Assembly: GCA_963770315.1 (NCBI GenBank)
Contig: CAVYPC010000002.1
Coordinates: 620,001-684,000, forward strand
Length of the DNA: 64,000 bases
Reading direction: 5' to 3'
Source of the DNA: VRUE01 sp963770315
GTDB taxonomy: Bacteria; Actinomycetota; Thermoleophilia; Solirubrobacterales; 70-9
This document shows positions 48,049-56,864 of this stretch, piece by piece; position 1 is the stretch's first letter, and each line of letters starts with the position of its first letter. The notes below the pieces were generated by a model, which saw nothing but the letters and a program-made list of their open reading frames with translations, was not told where the DNA came from and searched no databases. The translations under genes and the position numbers were made by a program.

Positions 48049-49101
48049 CTAGAGCCCGTAGGACTCGGCCAGCTCCGGGTCCTTCGCGGCCAGCATTTCC
48101 GCCAGCTCGACCATCACCTTGCACTGCTTCCAGGTGGCGTCGTCCTGCATCTTGCCGTCGATCATGTGCACGCCGCGCCCATCGGGGATCGCCTCCAGCA
48201 CTTTCTTGGCGAACTTGACCTCGTCGGGCGGCGGGCTGAAGACCTTCTTGGCGATATCGATCTGCGCCGGGTGCAGCGACCAGGCACCGACGCAGCCCAT
48301 CAGGAAGGCGGCGCGGAACTGGGTCTCGCAGCCGGCCGTGTCCTTGATGTCGCCGAAGGGGCCGTAGAAGGGCAGGATCCCGGTCGAGGCGCAGGCGTCG
48401 ACCATGCGGGCGATCGAGTAGTGCCAGAGATCCTGCTGGGCGCTTACCCGGTCGGCCTCGGGATTCTCCGGGTCGGCCGGGTCCTCCATCACGCGGTAGC
48501 CGGGGTGGCCGCCGCCGACCCGGGTCGTCTTCATCCGGCGCGAGGCGGCGAGGTCGGCGGGGCCGAAGCTCATCCCCTGCATGCGGGGGCTGGCGGCGGC
48601 GATCTCCTCCAGGTTGACGACTCCCTGCGCCGTCTCGAGGATGGCGTGGATCAGGATCGGGCGCTCGAGTCCCGCCTTTGCCTCCAGCTGGGCAAGCAGC
48701 CGATCGACGTAGTGGATGTCCCAGGCACCCTCGACCTTGGGCACCATCACGACCTCGAGCACCTCGCCGATCTCGGTGACCAGCGTCGTCAGGTCGTCGA
48801 GCACCCAGGGACTCTCCAGCGAGTTGACCCGGGTCCAGAGCGAGGTCTGGCCGAAGTCCGACTCGGTCGCTGCCTTGATCAGGCCGGCGCGCGCCGCCTC
48901 CTTGCGGTCGACCGGGATCGCGTCCTCGAGGTTGCCGAGCAGGATGTCGGTCTTCTCGGCGATGCCGGCCGCCTTTTCGACCATCTTCTCGTTCGAGAAG
49001 TCGAGGAAGTGGATCATCCGCGACGGCTTCACCGGGATCTCGCGCAGCGGCTCGGGCGCGCCGATCGCCAGTGGCTGGAAGAAGTCTCTGGGGTTTCTCA
49101 A
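48049..49101 (-). CDS. CitE/HpcH-type CoA-ester lyase (malyl-CoA lyase-like)
   Basis: A 350-residue TIM-barrel lyase. TTG49101 has GAGGAGC upstream, so the extra residues back to 49146 are not needed. Motifs are ILLGNLEDAIPVDRKEAARA (the metal-adjacent Glu-Asp), the Arg in TRVNSLESPW, IHAILETAQGVVNLEEIAA and MSFGPADLAASRRM with the second acidic ligand. Such enzymes cleave malyl-CoA, methylmalyl-CoA or citramalyl-CoA to acetyl-CoA plus glyoxylate or related products. The operon is unknown; it converges on pckG. Substrate unresolved. Confidence 0.85.
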   Translation of the reverse strand: MRNPRDFFQPLAIGAPEPLREIPVKPSRMIHFLDFSNEKMVEKAAGIAEKTDILLGNLEDAIPVDRKEAARAGLIKAATESDFGQTSLWTRVNSLESPWVLDDLTTLVTEIGEVLEVVMVPKVEGAWDIHYVDRLLAQLEAKAGLERPILIHAILETAQGVVNLEEIAAASPRMQGMSFGPADLAASRRMKTTRVGGGHPGYRVMEDPADPENPEADRVSAQQDLWHYSIARMVDACASTGILPFYGPFGDIKDTAGCETQFRAAFLMGCVGAWSLHPAQIDIAKKVFSPPPDEVKFAKKVLEAIPDGRGVHMIDGKMQDDATWKQCKVMVELAEMLAAKDPELAESYGL

Positions 49102-49185
49102 GCTGCTCCTCGGGTCGGGGTGCGGTCCGAGCCGAAATCTAGTCAACCCTCGCCGTCGGGGGGTCGTGGCGCGACGTGCCCGCGG

Positions 49186-49788
49186 TCAGGCAGGCGGCGC
49201 TTCGCAATGCGACCCGAAGTGCTGTGCCCAGACGTGGGTTCCGGGCTGGCCCGCGAGAGTGCCTATGTCCAGGCTGATGCCGATCTGGGTGAACTCGCCG
49301 AGGATGTTCTCGCGGTGCCCGGGAGAGTTCATCCAGGCGCGAAAGATGGAGCGCACGGTTCCGTAGCTTTCGGTCCCCCAGGCGAGGTTCTCGCCGACCC
49401 GCCAGCACTGCGAGGAGATGTACCCGGTCTGCCGCATCCAGTAGGTGAATTCTCGCCCGCAGGCGAAGTGGCTGAAGCTGTCGCAGCGCAGGATGTCGCT
49501 TCCCTTGTCGCCTGCCGACTGTTCCAGCTCCGCGGCAGTGGCGAGGCCCGCCAGCCCAGCCCGTTCGCGGGCGAAGTCGGTCATGCAGACCATCGTCGCC
49601 TCTTGGGCGGAGGCTGGGGCATCGAGCCTTTCCTGGCCGGGGCAGACGGAGGTCGGCGCGATCAGGGCGGGGCCTGCGGCGACTGCGGACGACGCGAGCG
49701 TCAGCCCGGCCAGCAAAGCCACTATGAGGGACAGCGAGAGCTTGAGCTTGCGTGCCACAGCTTTCTTGTCGCCGGACGGCGCGCGCAT
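49186..49788 (-). CDS. Secreted CAP-domain protein (YkwD-like)
   Basis: A 200-residue protein with a signal peptide (LSLSLIVALLAGLTLASSAV) and a CAP/SCP domain (~60-200): ELEQSAGDKGSDILRCDSFS with the first His nearby in SHFACG, VGENLAWGTES, AWMNSPGHRENILGEF and THVWAQHFGSHCE. The two His and two Glu that line the CAP cavity are present. Six cysteines may form disulfides. Bacterial CAP proteins are often wall-associated and poorly characterised. A large inverted repeat begins at the start codon. Confidence 0.85.
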   Translation of the reverse strand: MRAPSGDKKAVARKLKLSLSLIVALLAGLTLASSAVAAGPALIAPTSVCPGQERLDAPASAQEATMVCMTDFARERAGLAGLATAAELEQSAGDKGSDILRCDSFSHFACGREFTYWMRQTGYISSQCWRVGENLAWGTESYGTVRSIFRAWMNSPGHRENILGEFTQIGISLDIGTLAGQPGTHVWAQHFGSHCEAPPA

Positions 49789-49817
49789 CCGTCCACTTGT
49801 CTATCCAAGCGGACGGA
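49788..49817. promoter_or_regulatory. Inverted repeat at the start of the CAP gene
   Basis: TCCGTCCACTTG-TCTATC-CAAGCGGACGGA pairs at 11 of 12 positions and touches the ATG. It could be an operator or an mRNA hairpin that hides the start. Confidence 0.5.
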
Positions 49818-49989
49818 CGTATGAGCGCAGGCGAGGCCTTGAGCAGAAGTATGAAAATTGGCCAGATGTCCGACGGAATAAATCGGCCATACATCGAGTT
49901 GATCTGGAGTTGAAGCGCCAAACCGGATGCCCGCACTAGCGATGCAGCGGGTTCCAAGGGCCTAAATCACCAGTAAGGAGACTCACTCG

Positions 49990-52308
49990 ATGACTGTCCC
50001 CAGGTTCCCACTGCCCCAGGTTCGCTGGCTGGCTCTTGCCCTCGCGGCATGTCTGGCCTTCGCCGGTCTGCTCGCCGTTTCGGCTTCCGCGCAAGCGGCT
50101 CAGAAAGGGTCGCTGACCACGATCAATCTCTGCATCACGAAGAGCGGGCCCGACAAGGGCAGCGTTCGCTTTGTCCAAGACAAGCTGAAATGCAAGAGCA
50201 ATGAGCTTCGCGTCCAGGTGGTCAGCAGTCCGGACCAGCAGGGCGTATTGGGCATTCAGGAAAGCAGCGCCGAACCCGGCCCCGCCGGGCCGCAAGGCGC
50301 TAAGGGCGACAAGGGTGAGAAGGGCGACCAGGGAACCCAGGGCATTCAGGGGACCAAGGGCGACAAGGGCGACCCGGGTATTGCGGGTTCCCAGGGCGTT
50401 CAGGGCGACAAGGGTGACCCCGGCGTGTCAGGGGCAAAGGGCGATAAGGGCGACCAGGGGCTGCCGGGCCTGCAGGGTCCTGCCGGTGAGAACGGGCAGG
50501 ATGGCGCCGATGGCAAGGATGGCGTTGACGGTAAAGACGGCACCAACGGCATCGACGGCAAAGACGGCGCAGCCGGTAAAGACGGCATCGACGGCAAAGA
50601 CGGTGCCAACGGCCTCGACGGTGCCAACGGCAAAGACGGCGAAAAGGGCGTTGACGGTAAAGACGGCACCAACGGCATCGACGGCAAAGACGGCGCAGCC
50701 GGCAAAGATGGAATCGACGGCAAAGACGGCGCCAACGGTCAAGACGGAGAAAAAGGTGCTGACGGCAAAGACGGCGTCGACGGAGCCAACGGTAAAGACG
50801 GCCTCGACGGCAAAGACGGCGCCAATGGCATCGATGGCAAAAACGGTCTCGACGGCAAAGATGGTGCCGCGGGCAAAGACGGCATCGATGGAAAAGACGG
50901 TGCTAACGGTCTAGACGGCGCCAATGGCAAAGATGGCGAAAAGGGCGCTGACGGTAAAGACGGCGCTCAGGGTCCCCCGGGGGTCCAGGGCCCGGCCGGT
51001 GCCGACGGCAAAGACGGCACCAACGGCATCGACGGCAAAGACGGCGCAGCCGGTAAAGACGGCATCGACGGCAAAGACGGCGCCAACGGCCTCGACGGTG
51101 CCAACGGCAAAGACGGTGAAAAGGGCGCCGACGGCAAAGACGGAGTCAACGGCATCGATGGAAAAGACGGCGCCAACGGCATCGACGGCAAAGATGGTGC
51201 CGCGGGCAAAGACGGCATCGACGGCAAAGACGGTGCTAACGGTCTAGACGGCGCCAATGGCAAAGATGGCGAAAAAGGTGCTGACGGCAAAGACGGCGCA
51301 GCCGGCAAAGACGGCATCGACGGCAAAGACGGCGCCAACGGCAAAGACGGCGAAAAGGGCGCTGACGGTAAAGACGGCGCAGCCGGTAAGGACGGGACCA
51401 ACGGTCTCGACGGCAAAGACGGCATCGACGGCAAAGACGGCGCGCAGGGCCCCCCCGGGGTTCAGGGTCCGGCTGGCGCCGACGGTAAAGACGGTGTCAA
51501 CGGCATCGACGGTCAAGACGGAACCGATGGAGTGGACGGCGCGGATGGCCGCACGGTCCTGAGCGGATCGGGCGCGCCCGATCCGGGTGAAGGCTCCGAC
51601 GGCGACTTCTACATCGACACCGACACCTACGACATCTACGGCCCGAAGCTGGGCTCAACCTGGAGCACTGCCACGTCGCTGATCGGCCCGCAGGGCAAAG
51701 CCGGAGAAGACGGGCAGGACGGGACCAACGGCACCGACGGCACCGACGGCACCGACGGCACCGACGGCAAAGACGGCGCCCCCGGCGCTCCGGGCCCGGA
51801 AGGCAAAGAAGGCAAAGAAGGCAAAGAAGGCAAAGAAGGCAAAGAAGGCAAAGAAGGCATTCAGGGCCTGGAAGGTAAAGAAGGAAAAGAAGGGAAACAG
51901 GGTATTCAGGGCCCGGAAGGCAAAGAAGGTAAAGAAGGCAAACAGGGCATTCAGGGCCTGGAAGGTAAAGAAGGAAAAGAAGGGAAAGAAGGCCCCGCCG
52001 GCCCGAACGGCGCGACCGGATACCTCCGGCTTGAAAGCACCTCTGCGAATGCCTCTGGCAGCGGCAGCAACCCGGAAACCGCGAGCACGACCGTCACCTG
52101 CACCGGCGGCCGCAAGATCGTAGGAGGCGGTTACCAAGTTAACGCTGGCTCGGTCAGCAGCAGCAACAACCCCGCTGAGGTGACGGTGACGCAGAATCGC
52201 GCCACTTCCGACACGGTCTGGAGCGTGTCGGCGGTCAGCGACGACAGGAACAACGTGGGGACCTGGTCGGTCACCGCGTACGTGATCTGCGCCAACGTGG
52301 GCAGCTAG
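49990..52308 (+). CDS. Collagen-like (Gly-X-Y) secreted protein
   Basis: A 772-residue protein. AAGGAG precedes the ATG. A signal peptide (ALAACLAFAGLLAVSASAQA) leads to a 60-residue Cys-containing head. Gly-X-Y repeats (~95-670) follow: first G-P-x/KGD types, then a long K-D-G block (GKDGIDGKDGANG), and last E-G-K repeats (GKEGKEGKE). The repeats are broken once (~515-560) by a non-collagen insert with DGDFYIDTDTYDIYGPK. The C-terminal ~95 residues form a beta-rich head (TTVTCTGGRKIVGGGYQVNA). It should form a rod-like trimer at the cell surface. Function unknown; adhesion is common for the class. Confidence 0.88.
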   Translation: MTVPRFPLPQVRWLALALAACLAFAGLLAVSASAQAAQKGSLTTINLCITKSGPDKGSVRFVQDKLKCKSNELRVQVVSSPDQQGVLGIQESSAEPGPAGPQGAKGDKGEKGDQGTQGIQGTKGDKGDPGIAGSQGVQGDKGDPGVSGAKGDKGDQGLPGLQGPAGENGQDGADGKDGVDGKDGTNGIDGKDGAAGKDGIDGKDGANGLDGANGKDGEKGVDGKDGTNGIDGKDGAAGKDGIDGKDGANGQDGEKGADGKDGVDGANGKDGLDGKDGANGIDGKNGLDGKDGAAGKDGIDGKDGANGLDGANGKDGEKGADGKDGAQGPPGVQGPAGADGKDGTNGIDGKDGAAGKDGIDGKDGANGLDGANGKDGEKGADGKDGVNGIDGKDGANGIDGKDGAAGKDGIDGKDGANGLDGANGKDGEKGADGKDGAAGKDGIDGKDGANGKDGEKGADGKDGAAGKDGTNGLDGKDGIDGKDGAQGPPGVQGPAGADGKDGVNGIDGQDGTDGVDGADGRTVLSGSGAPDPGEGSDGDFYIDTDTYDIYGPKLGSTWSTATSLIGPQGKAGEDGQDGTNGTDGTDGTDGTDGKDGAPGAPGPEGKEGKEGKEGKEGKEGKEGIQGLEGKEGKEGKQGIQGPEGKEGKEGKQGIQGLEGKEGKEGKEGPAGPNGATGYLRLESTSANASGSGSNPETASTTVTCTGGRKIVGGGYQVNAGSVSSSNNPAEVTVTQNRATSDTVWSVSAVSDDRNNVGTWSVTAYVICANVGS
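50281..52010 (+). repeat. Collagen-type tandem coding repeats
   Basis: Degenerate 9-bp units (Gly-X-Y) arranged in larger near-identical blocks. For example, GGCAAAGACGGC-type segments are repeated with 45-90 bp exact copies between 50520 and 51500, and GGCAAAGAA repeats occur at 51800-51990. This invites slipped-strand length variation. Confidence 0.85.
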
Positions 52309-52339
52309 CCCTCGAACGCACAGGCCGACTGAGTCAACT

Positions 52340-52372
52340 GGCGGCGCCGTTCCCAATCGGAGCGGCGCCGCC
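52340..52372 (+). terminator. Hairpin downstream of the collagen-like gene
   Basis: GGCGGCGCCG/CGGCGCCGCC arms with a 13-nt loop, 31 bp after the stop. There is no T-tract, which is usual in GC-rich genomes. Confidence 0.6.
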
Positions 52373-52404
52373 GTTGGCATAGATAGGGTTCCGCCACCCT
52401 TTTC

Positions 52405-52941
52405 ATGACCCGCCGCTGGCTGACCATCCTCCTCGTCGTCCTCTCCGTCGCGCTGATCGCGATGGTCGTCGTCTGGCTGACCCGCGACGACAGCTCTTCG
52501 TCCACGCCTGCGGAAGGCGAACCCGAGGCGGTTACGGCGACGCAGCTCTCCGAATTCGCCGCCGAGCGGGGCAAGCCGGTCTACTGGCTCGGCGAGCGGC
52601 GCGACGATACCTATGAGCTGACCGATTCCACCTCTGGGCCCGTCTACATCCGCTACCTCACCGGCGGCGCCGAGGCCGGGGACGAACGGGCGAAGTTCAT
52701 CACGGTGGCCACCTACCCGACCGACAACGGCGTCGCCGCGCTGCGGAAAGCCGCAGGCGAACAGTCCGGAGCCAAGCTCGCCAAGACCGATGACGGCGCG
52801 GTCCTCTTGATCGACCCCAGCTCCCCCGACAACGCCCACCTCGCCTACCGTGGGGCTAACTTGCAGATCGAGGTCTACAGCCCCGTTCCCGGCGAAGCGC
52901 TGCGCCTCGCCGCGAGGGGCGACGTACAGCCGGTTCCGTAG
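52405..52941 (+). CDS. Membrane-anchored protein of unknown function
   Basis: A 178-residue protein with an N-terminal membrane helix (LTILLVVLSVALIAMVVVWL) and an outer domain of about 140 residues rich in acidic and small residues (YWLGERRDDTYELTDSTSGP, VYIRYLTGGAEAGDE). No family was recognised. Orientation suggests the domain faces outside. It lies after the collagen-like gene but behind a hairpin, so it is probably separately expressed. Confidence 0.6.
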   Translation: MTRRWLTILLVVLSVALIAMVVVWLTRDDSSSSTPAEGEPEAVTATQLSEFAAERGKPVYWLGERRDDTYELTDSTSGPVYIRYLTGGAEAGDERAKFITVATYPTDNGVAALRKAAGEQSGAKLAKTDDGAVLLIDPSSPDNAHLAYRGANLQIEVYSPVPGEALRLAARGDVQPVP

Positions 52942-53006
52942 CCCGCCTCGCTTCGCCGGCTCTCCGATCGCAGGGATTTGCGGCTCGCCGCCGTAAACAC
53001 TGAGGG

Positions 53007-53351
53007 ATGGATGACTACGAACGCGACAGCGCTGCGGATTGGCGCCTGTCGGAGCGCTCCCGGCCGCCCCTTCTGGGCGAGCTGGTGGAGAGGATCGACG
53101 AGGCCCTGGCCACCGCCCGTGCTTCCGAGGCGGCGGTGATGACGGTCGGGGCAGCCGCCCTGGATGCCGCGGACCAGGCGCGCCGCGCGGCTGAGCTCGC
53201 CGAGCGCGCGAGCGCCACGATGAACCGCAACGGAGCGTGGGCGAGCTCGCCAGCTGGCACCGAGGACGCCGCTATGGGCGATTTCACCGCTCGCGCCGAC
53301 CGGGTGGCGGAGCGTCTGCAGCGTTTGCAGCGCCTGCCGCTCTCTGTCTGA
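53007..53351 (+). CDS. Small Ala-rich coiled-coil protein
   Basis: A 114-residue protein with a central Ala-rich helix (ALATARASEAAVMTVGAAAL, ALDAADQARRAAELAERASA) predicted to form a coiled coil. No membrane segment or known domain was seen. A TAAACA-like hexamer lies 7 nt before the ATG, and a GAGGG stretch overlaps the start region, so initiation is ambiguous. It converges on the formyltransferase gene. Function unknown. Confidence 0.5.
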   Translation: MDDYERDSAADWRLSERSRPPLLGELVERIDEALATARASEAAVMTVGAAALDAADQARRAAELAERASATMNRNGAWASSPAGTEDAAMGDFTARADRVAERLQRLQRLPLSV

Positions 53352-53374
53352 GCTGTCCCAGCTCTAAAGCGGGC

Positions 53375-54367
53375 TCAGCTGCGCCGCTCGAGCGAGCTGC
53401 GCATTTGGTAGATCGATAGCGGCAGATGCTTAAACCTAGTTGGCTCCGCCGCAACGCCGTCGGCGGTGGTGAAAGCAAGGTGGTGACGGCGTCGACATTC
53501 CCGAAGGCGGCAAATACGCGTCACCGTCCAGTGCTCACCGCGTAGATGCAGCTCGATCTGTTCGAAGGACCGCAACCTCCGTTGGAGCTCCGTCCAGGTG
53601 AGCGTCGCCGGGTTGCCGACGGCGCGGATCGCCGCCAGATCGGCCCGCGTGAACATCGCCGCCTCGCCGCGCTGATCGTTGCCGGGCGCGCCCGTAACGA
53701 GCAGATCCATCGCCTCGCCGATATGGGCGGATGCTCTCTTGGTCTTTGCTCGTTCAACCTGCGCAGCCGTGGCCTCGGGCGGTACCGCAACCGAGCCCTG
53801 CAGAAGGACAGGTCCCTCATCCAGCTCGTCGCGGAGGTGGTTGTAGACGAAGCCCGAACGGGGGTCGCCGTTGTAGACGCTCCACGCGGTCGAGCCCACG
53901 CCCCGGTAGCCCGGCAGCGACCCGGCGTGGTAGTTCACTGCAGCTCCGCAGGCGGCCAGCAGAGGAGGGCTGAATACCTGCCCGACCATCAATACGATCG
54001 ACGCATCGGGCCGTAGGGACGATTGCAGGGCTCTGGCGAGGCCCGGATCGTTGACGGTTGGGCCCTGTGGCCTCAGCAGCGGAACCCGATGGCGCCGGGC
54101 GAAGCTGGCACAAGTTGCGAGCAGGGGAGGCCGATCGGCGATCTGGGAGAAGGTCAGCGGGTTGAAGGCTCGGCGCGCGGCTTTGCCTGCAAGAACTCGA
54201 GGCAGCTGCTGTGCCGATGGGGCGTGCTTGGCGGCATCGACGATCCCGGCGACCTCGATGTCGGAGCGTCTCGAGGCGACGTCCAGCGCGGCGCGAAGCA
54301 ACTCGACGCTGCTTGCCAGCTCACTGTCCCCGAAGAGCAGCAGCCTCAGCGGCGACCTAGTGAACAC
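53375..54367 (-). CDS. Formyltransferase-family protein
   Basis: A 330-residue protein with a methionyl-tRNA/sugar formyltransferase-like domain (~1-215). The signature NYHAGSLPGYRGVGSTAWSV has the Asn-His of the active site, and NHLRDELDEGPVLLQG supplies the catalytic Asp. The C-terminal ~115 residues are basic and loosely like the Fmt C-terminal domain. GTG54367 overlaps the end of the aminotransferase gene by 11 bp. It is unlikely to be the housekeeping Fmt because the N-terminus lacks the usual folate motif. A folate-dependent formylation of an amino sugar or metabolite is inferred. Confidence 0.75.
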   Translation of the reverse strand: MFTRSPLRLLLFGDSELASSVELLRAALDVASRRSDIEVAGIVDAAKHAPSAQQLPRVLAGKAARRAFNPLTFSQIADRPPLLATCASFARRHRVPLLRPQGPTVNDPGLARALQSSLRPDASIVLMVGQVFSPPLLAACGAAVNYHAGSLPGYRGVGSTAWSVYNGDPRSGFVYNHLRDELDEGPVLLQGSVAVPPEATAAQVERAKTKRASAHIGEAMDLLVTGAPGNDQRGEAAMFTRADLAAIRAVGNPATLTWTELQRRLRSFEQIELHLRGEHWTVTRICRLRECRRRHHLAFTTADGVAAEPTRFKHLPLSIYQMRSSLERRS

Positions 54368-55145
54368 TTGCTCGATTGGGCATCCAGGCGCGTCTCAACT
54401 CTGCCCCGATCCGGTTGCCGGCATCGTTGCGGAGGGCAAGCTCGACGCCGTCGATCGCCCGAACCGGCTCGACCCCGCGCACCGACCCGGCCAGGAAGAC
54501 CTCGTCTGCCGTCATCAGGTCGCCGACCGTGAGCTCGGTCTCGCGGACCGCCAGCCCCGCCGCGTCCGCCGCATTGGCCACGCGGCTGCGTGCGATGCCG
54601 GGCAGGATGCGGCCGTCGGCGGGGGGTGTGGAGAGCGTCTCCCCGTTCACCGCGAACACGTTCGCGCGCAGCCCCTCCAGCACCGCGCCACCGTGGTCGA
54701 CCAGCACCGCTACAGCGTTCGCCGGCAATCTCGCTTCGGTTTCTTCGATCAGGGAGCGGTCGACCCACTTGTGGGCGCCGAGCCCTCCCTCGAGCAGGAG
54801 GGTATGGACGCTAACGGCATGCTCCAAGCCGGGAAAGACCACAGCGGGGTCGACTTCGGCGGTGACGATCTCGGTCTCGAGCCGGCCATCGGCGCCCGGG
54901 GCGAGCGTCGCCCGCAGGCGCCCCAGCTCCAGGCCGCGAGCGCGCTCGACGATTTCCTCGCGTGGATCGCTCGCCGCGGCAGCGCCGTACAGCGTCTCGA
55001 TGCTGGCGGCGAGCCGGGCGAGATGGGCGTCCAGCTCGACCGGGTGGCCGTCGACGACGAGCAGCGTCTCGAAGATGCCCTTCTGTGGATCCGGCCTCGG
55101 CGAACTGTGCACACCGGGCATTGTGCCAACCGGGCCCGCCTGCAT
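54357..55145 (-). CDS. Class IV aminotransferase/aminodeoxychorismate lyase-like
   Basis: A ~262-residue PLP enzyme of fold type IV. The Schiff-base Lys is in LGAHKWVDRSLIEETE. Phosphate and cofactor contacts lie in VLVDHGGAVLEGLRANVFAV and ADGRILPGIARSRVANAADA. These motifs suit PabC (4-aminobenzoate synthesis) or D-/branched-chain amino-acid transaminase. ATG55145 was chosen; ATG55121 is also possible, and GGAAGGA lies upstream of the first. It is co-transcribed with a formyltransferase-like gene and divergent from an acyl-CoA dehydrogenase. PabC would link to folate, which fits the formyltransferase neighbour. Confidence 0.82.
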   Translation of the reverse strand: MQAGPVGTMPGVHSSPRPDPQKGIFETLLVVDGHPVELDAHLARLAASIETLYGAAAASDPREEIVERARGLELGRLRATLAPGADGRLETEIVTAEVDPAVVFPGLEHAVSVHTLLLEGGLGAHKWVDRSLIEETEARLPANAVAVLVDHGGAVLEGLRANVFAVNGETLSTPPADGRILPGIARSRVANAADAAGLAVRETELTVGDLMTADEVFLAGSVRGVEPVRAIDGVELALRNDAGNRIGAELRRAWMPNRASVH

Positions 55146-55221
55146 CGCGTCGATATCCTTCCCGAGGCGCCGGATCTGAGATCCGCCGCCGACCTCCGCC
55201 CCCGAACACGAGCTAGGAGCC

Positions 55222-56436
55222 ATGGCCGTAGAGACCGCCGCCTTCACCGAGCAGACCGACATCCAGCGCGACATCACCGAGATGGTGCGTCAGTTTGCCG
55301 ACGAGCAGATCATCCCCAACGCCGAGCACTACGACCACGAGGACTCATTCCCGGAGCCGATCGTCGAGCAGATGAAGGAGCTCGGCCTGTTCGGGGTGAC
55401 GATCCCCGAGGAGTACGGCGGCATGGGGCTCGACCTGACCACCTACGCGATGATCGTCGAGGAGCTCTCGCGCGGCTGGATCTCGATCTCCGGCGTCGTC
55501 AACACCCACTTCATCGGCTCCTATCTGCTGATGAAGTTCGGCACCGACGAGCAGAAGGATTACTTCCTGCCGAAGATGGCCACCGGCGAGATCCGCGCCG
55601 CTTTCTCGCTCTCGGAGCCCGAGGTCGGCTCCGACGTCCAGGGCATCAAGTCGACCGCCAAGCGCGGCGAGGACGGCAAGTGGGAGCTGAACGGCCAGAA
55701 GATGTGGGTGACCAACGGGCTTGGGTCGAGCGTCGTCTTCGTGCTGATGAAGACCGATCCCAAGGCCGACCCTCCATACAAGGGGATGACCTGCTTCATC
55801 ACCGAGAAGGAGCCCTGGGTGGAAGTAAACGAGGGCGATTTCGCCGGACTGACCGTCCCGCCCAAGATCAAGAAGATGGGCTACAAGGGCGTCGAGTCGA
55901 CCGAGCTGGTCTATGACGGCTACCGTTGCCCGCCCGGGCGGGTGCTGGGCGGCGAGGAGGCCGGAGTCGGGCAGGGCTTCGTGCAGATGATGGACGCGCT
56001 CGAGGTCGGCCGGGTCAACGTCGCCGCCCGCGGCGTCGGCATCGCGCAGCGGGCGCTGGAGCTCGCCCTGCGCTACAGCCAGGAGCGCAAGACCTTCGGC
56101 AAGCCGATCGCCCAGCACCAGGCGATCCAGTTCAAGCTCGCAGATATGGCGACGAAGGTCGAGGCCGCCCGCCTCCTCACCCGCAAAGCCGCGCGCATGA
56201 AGGACGCCGGCGCGCGCTCGGACCTCGAGGCGGGGATGGCGAAGCTGCTCGCTTCGGAGACCGGCAAGGAGTGCGTCGAGGAGTGCTTTCGCATCCACGG
56301 CGGCTACGGCTACTCGAAGGAGTACGAGATCGAGCGCCTCTACCGCGACGCGCCGCTGCTTCTGATCGGCGAGGGAACCTCGGAGATCCAGCGCGTGGTG
56401 ATCGGCAAGAAGCTCTTGCAGAGGTACAAGATCTAG
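55222..56436 (+). CDS. Acyl-CoA dehydrogenase
   Basis: A 404-residue short/branched-chain type dehydrogenase. AGGAG lies just before the ATG. Motifs are AFSLSEPEVGSDVQGIKSTA (~129-148), MWVTNGLGSSVVFVLMKTD, RKTFGKPIAQHQAIQFKLAD (the CoA/FAD interface), RIHGGYGYSKEYEIERLYRD and the C-terminal IGEGTSEIQRVVI with catalytic Glu384. It should oxidise an acyl-CoA and reduce ETF. It is followed without a gap by an SCP2-like protein, suggesting a lipid substrate. Substrate length unknown. Confidence 0.92.
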   Translation: MAVETAAFTEQTDIQRDITEMVRQFADEQIIPNAEHYDHEDSFPEPIVEQMKELGLFGVTIPEEYGGMGLDLTTYAMIVEELSRGWISISGVVNTHFIGSYLLMKFGTDEQKDYFLPKMATGEIRAAFSLSEPEVGSDVQGIKSTAKRGEDGKWELNGQKMWVTNGLGSSVVFVLMKTDPKADPPYKGMTCFITEKEPWVEVNEGDFAGLTVPPKIKKMGYKGVESTELVYDGYRCPPGRVLGGEEAGVGQGFVQMMDALEVGRVNVAARGVGIAQRALELALRYSQERKTFGKPIAQHQAIQFKLADMATKVEAARLLTRKAARMKDAGARSDLEAGMAKLLASETGKECVEECFRIHGGYGYSKEYEIERLYRDAPLLLIGEGTSEIQRVVIGKKLLQRYKI

Positions 56437-56799
56437 GTGGCATCCACCCCCGACCTGATCCGGACCGCGATTGAGCGCTTCCAGGCCGAAGTTCCGGCGC
56501 TGCAGAAGCTGAAACTCGTCTTCGGGCTGGAGCTGCGGGGCAGGGGGGACATCCAGCTCTACCGGGTCGAGCTGCCTGGGCCGAAGATCAGCAAGGATCT
56601 GGCCCAGGACGAGCGCGTCCTCGTCCAGGTCGACCGGCCCCAGTTCAACGAGCTGGCCGAGCGGGGAACCCTGAAGGGCTACCGCAAGGCGGTCGAGACC
56701 GGTCACATCAAGGCCACCGGGGACTCCAACGTGAAGAAGCTCGTCGCCCAGGTGGTCGAACGTCAAGAGCAGCGCTCCCGCCTGAAAAAAGCTCACTGA
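56437..56799 (+). CDS. SCP2-like lipid-binding protein
   Basis: A 120-residue protein beginning with GTG directly after the dehydrogenase TAG. It has the alternating strand/helix pattern of sterol-carrier-2-like domains: LELRGRGDIQLYRVELPGP, ERVLVQVDRPQFNELAERGT and ETGHIKATGDSNVKKLV. It lacks a signal sequence, so it is cytoplasmic. Direct linkage to an acyl-CoA dehydrogenase suggests it presents lipid substrate or product. The fold assignment is by pattern only. Confidence 0.6.
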   Translation: MASTPDLIRTAIERFQAEVPALQKLKLVFGLELRGRGDIQLYRVELPGPKISKDLAQDERVLVQVDRPQFNELAERGTLKGYRKAVETGHIKATGDSNVKKLVAQVVERQEQRSRLKKAH

Positions 56800-56864
56800 G
56801 GGGGCTGCGGCCGTTCGCCGCAAGTGCCGGCGTTGCCATTGGTATACGTTGTTGAACGGGTCCG

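Noticed and set aside
50281..52010. Apparent CRISPR-like array of short repeats and large antisense reading frames
   Set aside because: The repeats are in-frame Gly-X-Y codons with no spacers of constant length and no cas genes. The antisense frames exist only because the repeat is biased in composition.
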